DNA from: Eubacteriaceae bacterium
GTDB taxonomy: Bacteria; Bacillota; Clostridia; Lachnospirales; Lachnospiraceae
NCBI GenBank assembly: GCA_902362455.1
Contig: CABIWJ010000013.1
Coordinates: forward strand, 1 to 50,171
Direction: 5' to 3'
Length of the DNA stretch: 50,171 nt
A model generated the notes under the pieces. The model had not been told where the DNA came from. It worked only from the letters and a program-made list of their open reading frames with translations, and did not search any database. Made by a program: the position numbers and the translations under genes. Position 1 is the stretch's first letter. Each line of letters opens with the position of its first letter. Of the stretch, positions 39,905 to 48,910 are shown in pieces.

Positions 39905-42033
39905 TGAATTCTCTTCTTGGCAATATCTACACTCATAACCTGTACATCTACGATATCTCCAACACTAACTGCATCAAGTGGGTGCTTAATATATCTGTCA
40001 GTAATCTGAGAGATGTGTACAAGCCCGTCCTGATGTACACCAATATCTACGAATACACCAAAGTCAATTACATTACGGACAGTTCCCTTAAGAATCATTC
40101 CGGGAGTGAGGTCTTTCATTTCTAATACATCTGTTTTAAGAATAGGTTTTGGCATTTCATCACGAGGATCACGTCCCGGCTTTTCTAATTCTCTTATAAT
40201 ATCTTTGAGGGTTGGCTCACCAATTCCGAGTTCATCAGATAATTTCTTAGTATCCTTTGCCATAAGGCTTAATCCGACAAGATTACCGCTTTTAATATCT
40301 TCAACATTAAGACCAAGCTTCTTAAGAAGATTATTAGCAGCTTCATAAGATTCAGGGTGAACGCTTGTAGCATCAAGTGGATTATCACCATCTGCAATAC
40401 GCATAAAGCCTGCACACTGCAGAAATGCCTTAGGTCCTAATTTCTCAACTTTAAGAAGCTGTTTTCTGTTGGTAAATTTACCATTTTCTTCTCTGTATTT
40501 AACAATGTTTTTTGCGATAGTTTTTGATATGCCTGATATATATTCTAATAAGCTTGCTGAAGCAGTATTTAAGTCTACACCGACTTTATTTACACAGTCC
40601 TCGACTACGCCTGTAAGAGCTTCAGATAATTTCTTCTGGTTCATATCGTGCTGATACTGACCGACACCGATTGATTTAGGGTCTATTTTAACTAATTCAG
40701 CAAGAGGGTCCTGAACTCTTCTTGCGATAGAAGTTGCACTTCTTTCTCCGACGTTAAGGTCAGGAAATTCTTCCGTTGCCAGCTTACTTGCAGAGTAGAC
40801 AGAGGCACCAGCTTCATTTGTAATAACATATGATACCTTGGATTTACATTCTTTAATAATATCTACGATAACCATTTCAGATTCTCTTGATGCAGTTCCG
40901 TTTCCGACTGATATAAGAGAAATATTGTATTTATCAATAAGTTTTAACACTTCTTTTTTAGATTCTTCAACTTTATTCTGAGGTGCTGTTGGAAATATAA
41001 CTTTAGTATCAAGTACCTTGCCTGTCGTATCAACTACAGCCAATTTACAACCTGTTCTGAATGCAGGGTCCCATCCTAATACAACCTGATTGGCAATTGG
41101 TGGCTGCATAAGTAACTGTGTAAGATTTTTACCAAATACCTTTATAGCGCCATCTTCAGCAGTTTCAGTAAGTTCATTTCTTATATCTCTTTCGATTGCC
41201 GGAGAAATAAGTCTCTTATAACTGTCTGCGATTACATCTGACAGAATGGCTTCACATTCAGAATTAGTAGATTTACAAATCATTTTATTAAGATAATTTA
41301 AGATACTTTCCTCATCAACAGTTATCTTAACAGATAGAATCTTTTCTTTTTCACCACGATTAATAGCTAAGATTCTGTGTCCTGCGATTTTCTTGACAGG
41401 CTCTTCAAAATTGTAATACATTTCATATACAGAGTCCTCTTCACTATCCTTGGCAGTGGATACAAGACTTCCGTTATTAAATGTGAATTTTCTTATGTAT
41501 TCTCTGTAAGTTGCGTTGTCTGAAACAGTTTCAGCTATAATATCTTTTGCACCTGCTATGGCATCTTCAACATTTGCAACTTCTTTTTCATCATTAATAT
41601 ATTCAGAAGCCTTTTCAGTAACATTCAGATTCTTATCCTGCTCTAATATAGCCTTGGCTAAAGGTTCAAGCCCTTTTTCCTTAGCGATTGTTGCCCTTGT
41701 ACGCTTCTTTGGTCTGTATGGAAGATATAAGTCCTCTAATGCAACCATAGTGTTAGCAGCTTCTATCTTAGCTTTTAATTCATCAGTTAATTTGCCCTGC
41801 TCTTCTATACTATTTAGAATTTGAACTTTTCTATCTTCGAGATTTCTAAGATAAGTCAATCGTTCGTCGAGCGTTCTTAAGACTTCATCATTTAGAGAAC
41901 CGGTTACTTCTTTCCTGTATCTTGCAATAAAAGGAATGGTATTTCCTTCATCGATTAATTTAATTGTTGCCTCTACTTGTGATGTTTTAATATTAAGTTC
42001 ACTAGCGAGAGTTTTGATAATGCTGTCTGACAT
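39880..42033 (-). CDS. tex: Tex-family RNA-binding protein
   Basis: 717 residues: N-terminal helical region, YqgF-like RNase H fold (VVLGWDPAFRTGCKLAVVDT, then SVGNGTASRESE), helix-hairpin-helix repeats (NTASASLLEYISGISKTIAK, then GPKAFLQCAGFMRI), and a C-terminal S1 domain (MILKGTVRNVIDFGVFVDIG, then HQDGLVHISQI). Conserved transcription/RNA accessory factor; the YqgF site is usually inactive. Of the two adjacent ATGs the second (42033) is better spaced from AGGAGG. Its last 25 bp are one arm end of repeat GH2. Confidence 0.95.
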   Translation of the reverse strand: MSDSIIKTLASELNIKTSQVEATIKLIDEGNTIPFIARYRKEVTGSLNDEVLRTLDERLTYLRNLEDRKVQILNSIEEQGKLTDELKAKIEAANTMVALEDLYLPYRPKKRTRATIAKEKGLEPLAKAILEQDKNLNVTEKASEYINDEKEVANVEDAIAGAKDIIAETVSDNATYREYIRKFTFNNGSLVSTAKDSEEDSVYEMYYNFEEPVKKIAGHRILAINRGEKEKILSVKITVDEESILNYLNKMICKSTNSECEAILSDVIADSYKRLISPAIERDIRNELTETAEDGAIKVFGKNLTQLLMQPPIANQVVLGWDPAFRTGCKLAVVDTTGKVLDTKVIFPTAPQNKVEESKKEVLKLIDKYNISLISVGNGTASRESEMVIVDIIKECKSKVSYVITNEAGASVYSASKLATEEFPDLNVGERSATSIARRVQDPLAELVKIDPKSIGVGQYQHDMNQKKLSEALTGVVEDCVNKVGVDLNTASASLLEYISGISKTIAKNIVKYREENGKFTNRKQLLKVEKLGPKAFLQCAGFMRIADGDNPLDATSVHPESYEAANNLLKKLGLNVEDIKSGNLVGLSLMAKDTKKLSDELGIGEPTLKDIIRELEKPGRDPRDEMPKPILKTDVLEMKDLTPGMILKGTVRNVIDFGVFVDIGVHQDGLVHISQITDRYIKHPLDAVSVGDIVDVQVMSVDIAKKRIQLTMRIPK

Positions 42034-42315
42034 CATAATCCTCCTAAGTCTTTAATATATACCAGATAATGTAGAATTGTATTATATAAAATATAATGTA
42101 ATAGATAGGCTGCTTACAGATATATAATTTTATAATTATCTGATTTAATATACATATAATATGATGAAACTATCATAACATATAATATATAATTTATCAT
42201 AATCCAGGGACTGTGTCAAAAGTATATAATAAAAGCTGATAAAAACAGATAATGTCCAAAGATACATATAATAAATCATATAAGTTATTAAAAATGACAA
42301 TATTTTCTAAAATGG

Positions 42316-42344
42316 TTGTCAGATAAATTTTAATATGTTAATAT
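42316..42344 (+). promoter_or_regulatory. promoter for the tandem small membrane protein genes
   Basis: TTGTCA 42316-42321, 17-bp spacer, TAATAT 42339-42344. The rest of 42034-42384 is very AT-rich and I see nothing else in it. Confidence 0.6.
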
Positions 42345-42384
42345 TTAGAAGAAAATGTGGACATGAAAAAGGAGGATATGAAAC

Positions 42385-42768
42385 ATGGATAATAATCAAT
42401 TTAATCAAACATCAATGCCATCGATTTCCACAAAGAAAATATTCGAATATGTGGGACTTGGCTGTTCGGCATTAGGATGTCTTCTTACATTTATATTTTC
42501 TATTGTAACTTGTAGCAGAGGAGGAGCTGTATACTGGGATAAGCATAAATTCAAAATGTCATTATGGCTTATTGGAGTAATTATAGCTGCTCTTATTGCA
42601 ATCGCAGGTCTTGTATTTACAATTTTATCATTAGAAAAAGGACAGAAATTAAGTAAACTTGCAATGGTATCTATAATTCTTGCGGCAGTAGCAATTGTTT
42701 ATGCAATTATTCCAAATGCTACAATTTGTTCATATAACTGTATGTTAAATGACAAATTAGGTCTGTAA
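42385..42768 (+). CDS. small membrane protein, tandem paralogue 1
   Basis: 127 residues. A polar N-terminus MDNNQFNQ followed by three hydrophobic helices (about 25-45, 58-82, 90-110) and a Cys-containing end (ATICSYNCML). About half the residues match the next gene, including STKKI.EY.G.GC, FIFSIVTC.RG and TICSYNC. No known family; perhaps DUF4190-like in size and topology, but that is a guess. Strong AGGAGG ribosome site. Confidence 0.75.
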   Translation: MDNNQFNQTSMPSISTKKIFEYVGLGCSALGCLLTFIFSIVTCSRGGAVYWDKHKFKMSLWLIGVIIAALIAIAGLVFTILSLEKGQKLSKLAMVSIILAAVAIVYAIIPNATICSYNCMLNDKLGL

Positions 42769-42807
42769 CAAATTTTTAATTTAATTATGAATTAAGGAGA
42801 AAAAGAT

Positions 42808-43242
42808 ATGGATAATAATCAGTTCAATCAGCCTAATACACAGGGCGTCTCAATATCTACTAAAAAAATACTTGAATATATCGGAGTAGGTTGTGCATTT
42901 GCAGGAGCATTAATCGGTTTTATTTTTTCGATTGTAACATGTGCAAGAGGCCCGATAGCATCAGTTAAGAAAGCAACAACTAAGAAACCATTAGTTATGT
43001 CATTAGCATGGATAGGTGTGCTAGTTGCGGTAATTATTATGGTTGCAGGTATAGTTTTAATAATAGTATCTAAAGAAAAAAATGCTAAGTTAAGCAAACT
43101 TGCAACAGTAGCATTAATCGTTGCAGTAGCAGCAGTTGTATATGTTTCAATGGTACATATCACAATCTGTTCATACAACTGCTCTTATAATAACTATATA
43201 TCTGATAAATTGAGCCGGGCATATGGTAGTTTCTTTGGCTAA
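42808..43242 (+). CDS. small membrane protein, tandem paralogue 2
   Basis: 144 residues, same plan as the gene 39 bp upstream (MDNNQFNQ start, three helices, TICSYNCSY end), with a Lys/Thr-rich insert between helices 1 and 2 (SVKKATTKKP). The pair arose by tandem duplication and is likely cotranscribed, ending at the hairpin near 43286. Function unknown. Confidence 0.75.
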   Translation: MDNNQFNQPNTQGVSISTKKILEYIGVGCAFAGALIGFIFSIVTCARGPIASVKKATTKKPLVMSLAWIGVLVAVIIMVAGIVLIIVSKEKNAKLSKLATVALIVAVAAVVYVSMVHITICSYNCSYNNYISDKLSRAYGSFFG

Positions 43243-43285
43243 AGAATATAAATACTTCACTTAATAAATTAAATATGCTATAATC

Positions 43286-43320
43286 AATGCAAGTCACGAT
43301 TAGGTGGCTTGCATTTTTTA
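43286..43320 (+). terminator. Rho-independent terminator
   Basis: AATGCAAG (43286-43293) pairs with CTTGCATT (43308-43315), then TTTTTA. TGCTATAAT (43276-43284) just before it looks like an extended -10; if used, its RNA would begin inside the hairpin, so the next gene may rely on readthrough or an unseen promoter. Confidence 0.75.
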
Positions 43321-43342
43321 GTGTGAAAGCGAGGGCTTTTAG

Positions 43343-43849
43343 ATGAATGACGAAAGAACAATTAATATAAAAGTTAAAATAAGCATAGGTAACTTATATG
43401 AATTTATGATGAATAATAATTATGTATCTGTAAGAGGTGTTGTTTCTGTATTATTTAGTCTGGTGTCAGCAGCAGGAACAGTAATATTCTGGAACGAATT
43501 TGTAGGAATACAGAAAGCACTCATGTTATTTATGGCTTTACTGTTTACAGTTATTGCACCTATAGAATATTATGTCAGGGCTATGAAACAGGTTAAGAAG
43601 AATTTTAATGACGAAATGGAATATATATTTGATAATTCAGGAATAACCATTAGAAAAGGTGAAGAAAGTTCAAGCCTTAGATGGAATGAAGTCTTAAAAG
43701 TTATCAATACGAAGAATCTTGTTGTTGTGTATTTTACACCAATCAGGGCATTTATTATCCCTAAGAGCTGCATTGGAGATAATTTTGATGAGCTAAAAGC
43801 GATAATGGAGAAGAATACAAATTGCTATAAATTCAAAATGGAGAAATAG
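43343..43849 (+). CDS. YcxB-like membrane protein
   Basis: 168 residues. Two membrane helices (about 30-70) follow an N-terminal strand, and the C-terminal domain shows EYIFDNSGITIRKGEESSSL, then RWNEVLKVINTKNLVVVYFT, then AFIIPKSCI. This is the pattern of YcxB-like proteins, with a PH-like cytoplasmic domain. Role unknown. Ribosome site GCGAGGG. Element E4 begins 8 bp after its stop. Confidence 0.75.
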   Translation: MNDERTINIKVKISIGNLYEFMMNNNYVSVRGVVSVLFSLVSAAGTVIFWNEFVGIQKALMLFMALLFTVIAPIEYYVRAMKQVKKNFNDEMEYIFDNSGITIRKGEESSSLRWNEVLKVINTKNLVVVYFTPIRAFIIPKSCIGDNFDELKAIMEKNTNCYKFKMEK

Positions 43850-43856
43850 TCTGTGA

Positions 43857-44008
43857 AAATGGAGGTTAGTGTGAAAAATCAAATCGATATGTTGATTTTT
43901 CACACAGCAAAATGTGCCACAGGCGACACATTTTGCTCTTATCGCAGAGCCGAATCTGATATTCGGCTCGCGTTCCTCCGGCGAATGCGCCTGCGGAAAT
44001 GGAGGTTA
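43857..44008 (+). repeat. multi-hairpin 5'-leader element, copy E4
   Basis: Stems: GTGTGAAAAATCAA (43869-43882)/TTGATTTTTCACAC (43892-43905); AGCAAAATGTG (43906)/CACATTTTGCT (43927); linker CTTATCGCAG; AGCCGAAT (43948)/ATTCGGCT (43961); TTCC..GGCG/CGCC..GGAA (43973-43998). A perfect 12-bp direct repeat AAATGGAGGTTA flanks it (43857-43868 and 43997-44008) and is the tsaE ribosome site. Same plan and linker as E2, but almost every stem has different paired bases. Confidence 0.85.
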
Positions 44009-44010
44009 AT

Positions 44011-44445
44011 ATGATATACGAAACAAATTCACCTGAAGAGACATACGAGATAGGTAAGAAAATGGGCCGGGCGGCCAGGTCAGGAGAAGTAATAACACTT
44101 TCCGGAGATTTGGGAGTAGGTAAAACTGTATTTGCCCAGGGATTTGCGGCAGGACTTGGAATTAATGAGCCTATAAACAGCCCTACATTTACGATAATAC
44201 AAGAATACGATACAGGCAGAATACCACTTTATCACTTTGATGTATACAGAATAGCAGATATCGAGGAAATGTATGAAATCGGATTTGAAGAATACATATA
44301 TGGTGACGGTGTGTGCCTGATAGAATGGGCGAACCTTATAAGTGAACTTTTGCCAGAGAATATCATTTCAGTTGACATAAGTAAGGCTTTGGATAAAGGC
44401 TTTGATTACAGAAAGATAACAGTGATAAATAACGGATTAAGATAA
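44011..44445 (+). CDS. tsaE: tRNA t6A biosynthesis ATPase TsaE
   Basis: 144 residues. P-loop GDLGVGKT (about 32-39), SPTFTIIQEY, HFDVYRI and IEWANL are family hallmarks. TsaE acts with TsaB and TsaD to place threonylcarbamoyl on A37 of ANN-decoding tRNAs. ATG 44011 uses the GGAGG carried by element E4. A 16-bp tandem repeat begins within its last codons. tsaB follows. Confidence 0.95.
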   Translation: MIYETNSPEETYEIGKKMGRAARSGEVITLSGDLGVGKTVFAQGFAAGLGINEPINSPTFTIIQEYDTGRIPLYHFDVYRIADIEEMYEIGFEEYIYGDGVCLIEWANLISELLPENIISVDISKALDKGFDYRKITVINNGLR

Positions 44446-44498
44446 CAACGGATTAAGATAACAACAGATTAGGTTAATAACAGATTAAGATAATAACA
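44431..44498 (+). repeat. 16-bp tandem repeat across the tsaE stop codon
   Basis: AACGGATTAAGATAAC at 44431-44446 is repeated exactly at 44447-44462 and imperfectly at 44463-44478 and 44479-44494. The first unit encodes the last residues and stop of TsaE, so the spacer to tsaB grew by duplication of the gene end. Confidence 0.85.
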
Positions 44499-44530
44499 GA
44501 CATAAATTTAATGGAAAGAGGAAAAAAACA

Positions 44531-45241
44531 TTGATATTAGCTATAGACAGTTCATCATTAGTAGCAAGTGTTGCTTTAGTCAATGAAGAAACAGTAATTG
44601 CAGAATATACAGTTAATCTTAAGAAAACTCATTCACAAACATTACTTCCTATGATTGATGAGATATTTAGAATGACAGGCATTAATAAGAAGGAGCTGAA
44701 AGCAATAGCTATAACAGGCGGACCAGGTTCATTTACTGGCCTGAGAATTGGTGCGGCTACTGCGAAGGGACTCGCTCTTGCTCTTGGTATAGGCATAATA
44801 AATGTTCCTACCATAAATGCAATGGCATATAATTATAATCATTGCAATAAACTCATCTGTCCTATTATGGATGCAAGAAGAAATCAGGTCTATACAGGTG
44901 TATTCAGATGTGAAAATGATACACTTGAAACGGTTATAAAACAATGTGCTATGTCGATAGATGATTTGACAGATTATCTTAATGAAGAAAATGAAGAAGT
45001 TATATTTATCGGTGACGGAATACCAGTTTTTAAGCAGACAATAGATGAAAAACTTACAACCAGGCATTTTTATGCCAGACAACAGTTAAGCAGACAACGC
45101 GCTACTACAATCGGTGCTATTGCATGGGATATGTATAGAGCTGGAGAAATAGAAAACGCAGATTTATTTGCACCGGATTATTTAAGGTTATCACAGGCAG
45201 AAAGAGAGCGAATGGAACGTGATAAGGAAAATGGAAAATAG
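44531..45241 (+). CDS. tsaB: tRNA t6A biosynthesis protein TsaB
   Basis: 236 residues. The ASKHA-fold N-terminus MILAIDSSSLVASVALVNE and ITGGPGSFTGLRIGAATAKG are diagnostic of TsaB, the non-catalytic partner of TsaD. TTG 44531 is the start (GGAAAGAGGAAAA upstream). It overlaps rimI by 23 bp, so the two are translationally coupled. Confidence 0.95.
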   Translation: MILAIDSSSLVASVALVNEETVIAEYTVNLKKTHSQTLLPMIDEIFRMTGINKKELKAIAITGGPGSFTGLRIGAATAKGLALALGIGIINVPTINAMAYNYNHCNKLICPIMDARRNQVYTGVFRCENDTLETVIKQCAMSIDDLTDYLNEENEEVIFIGDGIPVFKQTIDEKLTTRHFYARQQLSRQRATTIGAIAWDMYRAGEIENADLFAPDYLRLSQAERERMERDKENGK

Positions 45242-45647
45242 AGACGTGGAGGCTGTACATCAGATAGAGAAAGAGTGCTTCGCACTGCCCTGGTCAAAAC
45301 AGTCGCTTTCTAAAGAAGTGGATAATCCACAGTCTTTATTCTATATATATGAAGAAAATAAAAAAATACTGGCATATATGGGAATGTATTGTATCGGATA
45401 CGAGGGTGACATTACCAATGTGGCAGTCACTGCATATGAAAGACACAAGGGGATAGGCAGAGAACTTCTTAGTAAAGTCTTAGAAGAGGCGGAGACTAAA
45501 GGTTTGACGGAATTTACCCTTGAAGTCAGGGAGAGTAATAAAGCAGCAATTTCACTTTATGAATCATTAGGGTTTAAAACCGAGGGTGTCAGAAAGAACT
45601 TTTATGATAATCCTAAGGAAAATGGGTTGATAATGTGGAAAAGATGA
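45219..45647 (+). CDS. rimI: ribosomal protein S18 alanine N-acetyltransferase
   Basis: 142 residues, a GNAT enzyme: IEKECFALPWSKQSL near the N-terminus and GYEGDITNVAVTAYERHKGI, then GRELLSKVLEEA, as the acetyl-CoA site; ends in the RimI-like RKNFYDNPKENGLIMWKR. It acetylates N-termini, classically of S18. The usual tsaE-tsaB-rimI order supports this. GTG 45219 gives the family's IRKM start; ATG 45231 is an alternative. Confidence 0.9.
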   Translation: MIRKMENRDVEAVHQIEKECFALPWSKQSLSKEVDNPQSLFYIYEENKKILAYMGMYCIGYEGDITNVAVTAYERHKGIGRELLSKVLEEAETKGLTEFTLEVRESNKAAISLYESLGFKTEGVRKNFYDNPKENGLIMWKR

Positions 45648-45836
45648 CTAATTATTCATACATTTACCACTATAATTGCATAAAATTTTTGTGTATAATC
45701 ATAGATGGATAATTGCAAATACAGTAGTTTTGAAATGACAATAACAGTATGAGAATAATGTGGATATGATTATTTTTTTACATGGTTATTTGAGGAACCT
45801 TATTTAGCGATTTCTGACAATAAAAACAAAGGAGAA

Positions 45837-46106
45837 GTGTTTGTACACAATAAGGCTATGCGTAAATATATTAGAATTGAAGAAAACGATTTAGAAATGG
45901 TTAAATGTAATAAATGTGGTAAAGAACTGGAAGTTTCAAGAGGAACCATTAAAGAAGGTGTATTCTCTATTGATTATGCCTGGGGATATTTCTCGGAAAA
46001 GGATGGAGAGATACATTCATTCGATTTGTGTGAAAAATGTTATGATAAGATGCTAAAAGAATTTGTTATAAAACCCGATATAAAAGATAATAATGAATTA
46101 TTATAA
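45837..46106 (+). CDS. small zinc-ribbon-like protein
   Basis: 89 residues with two CxxC pairs: VKCNKCGKEL and DLCEKCYDKM, likely one zinc site. The middle (FSIDYAWGYFSEKDGEIHSF) resembles small Clostridial proteins of unknown function. GTG 45837 sits only 2-3 nt after AAAGGAG; no better-spaced start exists in frame until ATG 45858. A promoter was not identified in the 45648-45836 gap. Confidence 0.6.
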   Translation: MFVHNKAMRKYIRIEENDLEMVKCNKCGKELEVSRGTIKEGVFSIDYAWGYFSEKDGEIHSFDLCEKCYDKMLKEFVIKPDIKDNNELL

Positions 46107-46165
46107 TGTATTATGGAAGATGATATAAAAATGATATAAAGAAAAGTGTGATTAGGAGAAAATAC

Positions 46166-47077
46166 ATGTTAGATGTTTGTTTGCTTGGAACAAGTGGAAT
46201 GATGCCATTGCCAAGACGTTGGTTAACGGCTATGATGGCGAGATATAATGGAAGCAGCCTTTTAATTGACTGTGGTGAGGGAACTCAGGTGGCAATCAAG
46301 AATAAAGGCTGGAGTTTTAAACCGATTGATATAATCTGCTTTACACATTTTCATGCAGACCATATAAGTGGACTTCCAGGCTTATTGCTCACTATAGGAA
46401 ATGCTGAGAGAACAGAACCAATAACGATTATAGGTCCTAAAGGTGTAGAAAAAGTCGTTAATTCGATAAGGATAATTGCTCCTGAATTGCCATTTAAGAT
46501 TAATTTTATAGAACTAAGAGAACCTAAGGAAGTAATAGAAGTTAATGGTTACAAGATAACAGCATTTAAAGTTAATCACAAAGTTATATGTTATGGATAC
46601 ACAGTTGAGATAGAAAGAGCCGGTAAGTTCTTAGTTGAAAAAGCAAATGAACAAAATATACCTAAAGAATTATGGAACAGATTACAAAAAGGTGATATCA
46701 TAGAAGAAAATGGAATAACATATACACCTGATATGGTATTAGGACCAAAGAGAAAAGGAATAAAGGTAACCTATTGTACGGATACAAGACCAGTTCCTGT
46801 AATCAGTGAGTGTGCGAAAGACTCTGATTTATTCATATGTGAGGGAATGTATGGCGAGAAAAGTAAAGAAGCTAAAGCAAGAGAATATAAGCATATGACT
46901 TTTTGCGAAGCCGCCAGACTTGCTAAGGAGGCACAGCCTAAACAGATGTGGCTTACGCATTTTAGTCCTTCATTGATCAGGCCGGAAGAATATATGGAGG
47001 ATGTTAGAAAAATATTTCCAAACAGTTATGCTGGAAAGGATGGGAAAAGTGTAGAACTTATGTTTGAAGAAAACTAA
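46166..47077 (+). CDS. rnz: ribonuclease Z
   Basis: 303 residues, a metallo-beta-lactamase fold: metal motif FTHFHADHISGLPGLLLT, plus late ligands in TYCTDTRPV, EYKHMT and WLTHFSP. It removes 3' trailers of tRNA precursors, mainly those lacking an encoded CCA; the tRNA-Ser near the window end shows no encoded CCA. ATG 46166 has TAGGAG upstream; the longer frame to 46148 is excluded. Confidence 0.93.
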   Translation: MLDVCLLGTSGMMPLPRRWLTAMMARYNGSSLLIDCGEGTQVAIKNKGWSFKPIDIICFTHFHADHISGLPGLLLTIGNAERTEPITIIGPKGVEKVVNSIRIIAPELPFKINFIELREPKEVIEVNGYKITAFKVNHKVICYGYTVEIERAGKFLVEKANEQNIPKELWNRLQKGDIIEENGITYTPDMVLGPKRKGIKVTYCTDTRPVPVISECAKDSDLFICEGMYGEKSKEAKAREYKHMTFCEAARLAKEAQPKQMWLTHFSPSLIRPEEYMEDVRKIFPNSYAGKDGKSVELMFEEN

Positions 47078-47087
47078 GGAGGCGCCT

Positions 47088-47666
47088 ATGAAGAAGTACA
47101 AAAAAATAATAATTATTTCATTACTTGTGGCTATGTGTGTGTTGTATTATTATTACCTGTCAGCAAATGATACAACTGAGAAGAAGAAAAAGTCTGAAAA
47201 AGTTTCTACGGAAGTTGAGAAGATTCTTAGTAAGAACTTAGATGACATATATCCAGCTACACCAAGAGAAGTGGTAATCCTATATAGTAAAATTCTGAAA
47301 TGTTATTATAGTGGAAAATGCACCGACGAAGAGATAACTGAACTTGCTATGCAGAGCAGAAAGCTTTTTGACGATGAATTACTTAGCAAGAATCCTACAG
47401 ATGAATATTTAGAAGATCTAAAGGCAGAGATAAAGCAGTATAAAGAAGAGGGAAAGAAGATATCTACATATATAATAGCAAAAAGCGGTGAAATTGAGTA
47501 CAAAACATTTCAATCACATTATTATGCAATGGTTGATAGTGCATATTATCTAAAAGGGAAGGGCAATACATCAAGAACTCTAGAGACGTATACACTCAGG
47601 AAAGATAGTAATGGCAGATGGAAGATAGTATTCTGGAATCTTACTAAGACATCAGATGAAGAATAG
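47088..47666 (+). CDS. membrane-anchored protein, DUF6715-like
   Basis: 192 residues. One N-terminal helix ([19 protein letters not shown]), a Lys-rich linker and an extracytoplasmic domain with [20 protein letters not shown], then [17 protein letters not shown] and a C-terminal [11 protein letters not shown], recalling NTF2-like or DUF6715 proteins. ATG 47088 has AAGGAGG; the gene begins 10 bp after rnz, so the two are an operon. Function unknown. Confidence 0.75.
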   Translation: MKKYKKIIIISLLVAMCVLYYYYLSANDTTEKKKKSEKVSTEVEKILSKNLDDIYPATPREVVILYSKILKCYYSGKCTDEEITELAMQSRKLFDDELLSKNPTDEYLEDLKAEIKQYKEEGKKISTYIIAKSGEIEYKTFQSHYYAMVDSAYYLKGKGNTSRTLETYTLRKDSNGRWKIVFWNLTKTSDEE

Positions 47667-47681
47667 TATTCGGGAATCATA

Positions 47682-47748
47682 TTGTTGCAGAACTGGATCT
47701 GACATTTGGTTCGCGATTCCTCTAACACATTGTGCCTGTGGAATGGAG
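47682..47748 (+). repeat. degenerate 3' part of hairpin element, copy E5
   Basis: It matches the last third of E4: AACTGGAT (47691-47698) pairs with ATTTGGTT (47704-47711) using three G-U pairs; CGCG; ATTCC (47716-47720) with GGAAT (47740-47744) around CAC/GTG; then GGAATGGAG, the tsaD ribosome site. The first two hairpins are missing. Confidence 0.6.
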
Positions 47749-47754
47749 ATTATA

Positions 47755-48783
47755 ATGGAAAATAAAAAAGATATATATATATTAGGAATAGAAAGCTCAT
47801 GCGATGAAACGGCAGCAGCAGTTGTGAAAAATGGAAGAGAAGTATTATCAAATGTTATAGCATCACAAATAGATATTCATACATTATATGGAGGAGTGGT
47901 TCCGGAGATCGCTTCGCGTAAACATATAGAGAATATTAATCCGGTTATAAAAGAAGCACTTGTAAAAGCAAATCTTACATTAGATGATATTGATGCAATA
48001 GCTGTAACATATGGTCCGGGATTAGTAGGTGCACTATTAGTAGGTGTAGCAGAAGCGAAAGCTATAGCATTTGCAACGGATAAGCCGTTAGTGGGTGTTC
48101 ATCATATAGAAGGACATATTTCAGCTAACTATATCGAGAACAAGGAATTAGAGCCGCCATTTGCGTGTATGGTCGTATCTGGTGGACATACACATCTTGT
48201 TATAGTTAAAGAATATGGAGAATATGAAGTTATAGGAAGAACAAGAGATGATGCGGCAGGTGAAGCATTTGACAAGGTGGCGAGGGCTATCGGTTTAGGA
48301 TATCCTGGAGGACCTAAGATTGATAAAATTGCTAAAGAAGGCAATGCTGATGCGATAGATTTTCCAAGGGCAAATGTATCGGGTTCAGAGTACGACTTTA
48401 GTTTTAGCGGACTTAAGTCAGCAGTACTAAACTATATTAATTCATGTGAAATGAAAGGCATAGAATACAACAGAGCAGACATTGCAGCATCATTTCAGAA
48501 AGCTGTAGTAGATGTGCTGGTTTCACATGCCATAAAAGGAGTCGAAAGCTATGGAATAAAGAAATTAGCCATAGCAGGAGGCGTTGCTTCTAACAGTGCA
48601 ATACGAAAAACATTTAAAGAAGTTTGCAAGGAGAAGAATATACAATTCTACTATCCGTCTCCGGTTTTGTGTACGGATAATGCAGTTATGATTGCATCGG
48701 CAGGATACTATGAATATATTAAAGGTGTACGCCATGGTTATGACCTCAATGCAATACCTAATCTCAAATTAGGTGAACGTTAA
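47755..48783 (+). CDS. tsaD: tRNA t6A threonylcarbamoyltransferase TsaD
   Basis: 342 residues, the usual length. ASKHA fold: [16 protein letters not shown], metal-binding [15 protein letters not shown], and [13 protein letters not shown]. It transfers threonylcarbamoyl from TC-AMP to A37 of tRNA, working with TsaB and TsaE encoded about 3 kb upstream. ATG 47755 uses the ribosome site of element E5; the longer frame from 47656 is the element's by-product. Confidence 0.97.
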   Translation: MENKKDIYILGIESSCDETAAAVVKNGREVLSNVIASQIDIHTLYGGVVPEIASRKHIENINPVIKEALVKANLTLDDIDAIAVTYGPGLVGALLVGVAEAKAIAFATDKPLVGVHHIEGHISANYIENKELEPPFACMVVSGGHTHLVIVKEYGEYEVIGRTRDDAAGEAFDKVARAIGLGYPGGPKIDKIAKEGNADAIDFPRANVSGSEYDFSFSGLKSAVLNYINSCEMKGIEYNRADIAASFQKAVVDVLVSHAIKGVESYGIKKLAIAGGVASNSAIRKTFKEVCKEKNIQFYYPSPVLCTDNAVMIASAGYYEYIKGVRHGYDLNAIPNLKLGER

Positions 48784-48910
48784 TACGGATACAAACATAA
48801 TGAAGACATAATTGTTGTAAAATTCATAGAATCGCACAGAATATAACAGTATACATAGTAAATATAAAATTATAAACAGATAAATGCAGAATCGGAAATG
48901 GAGAAATGTA

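Noticed and set aside
39829..40125. 98-codon open frame at the right end of GH2
   Set aside because: It starts in the repeat arm and then runs antisense through tex. The matching MSKVALL frame from the left arm simply reflects the inverted repeat.
45837..46106. Ferredoxin-like or DksA-type regulator
   Set aside because: Two CxxC pairs alone do not support either; no other signature of those families is present.
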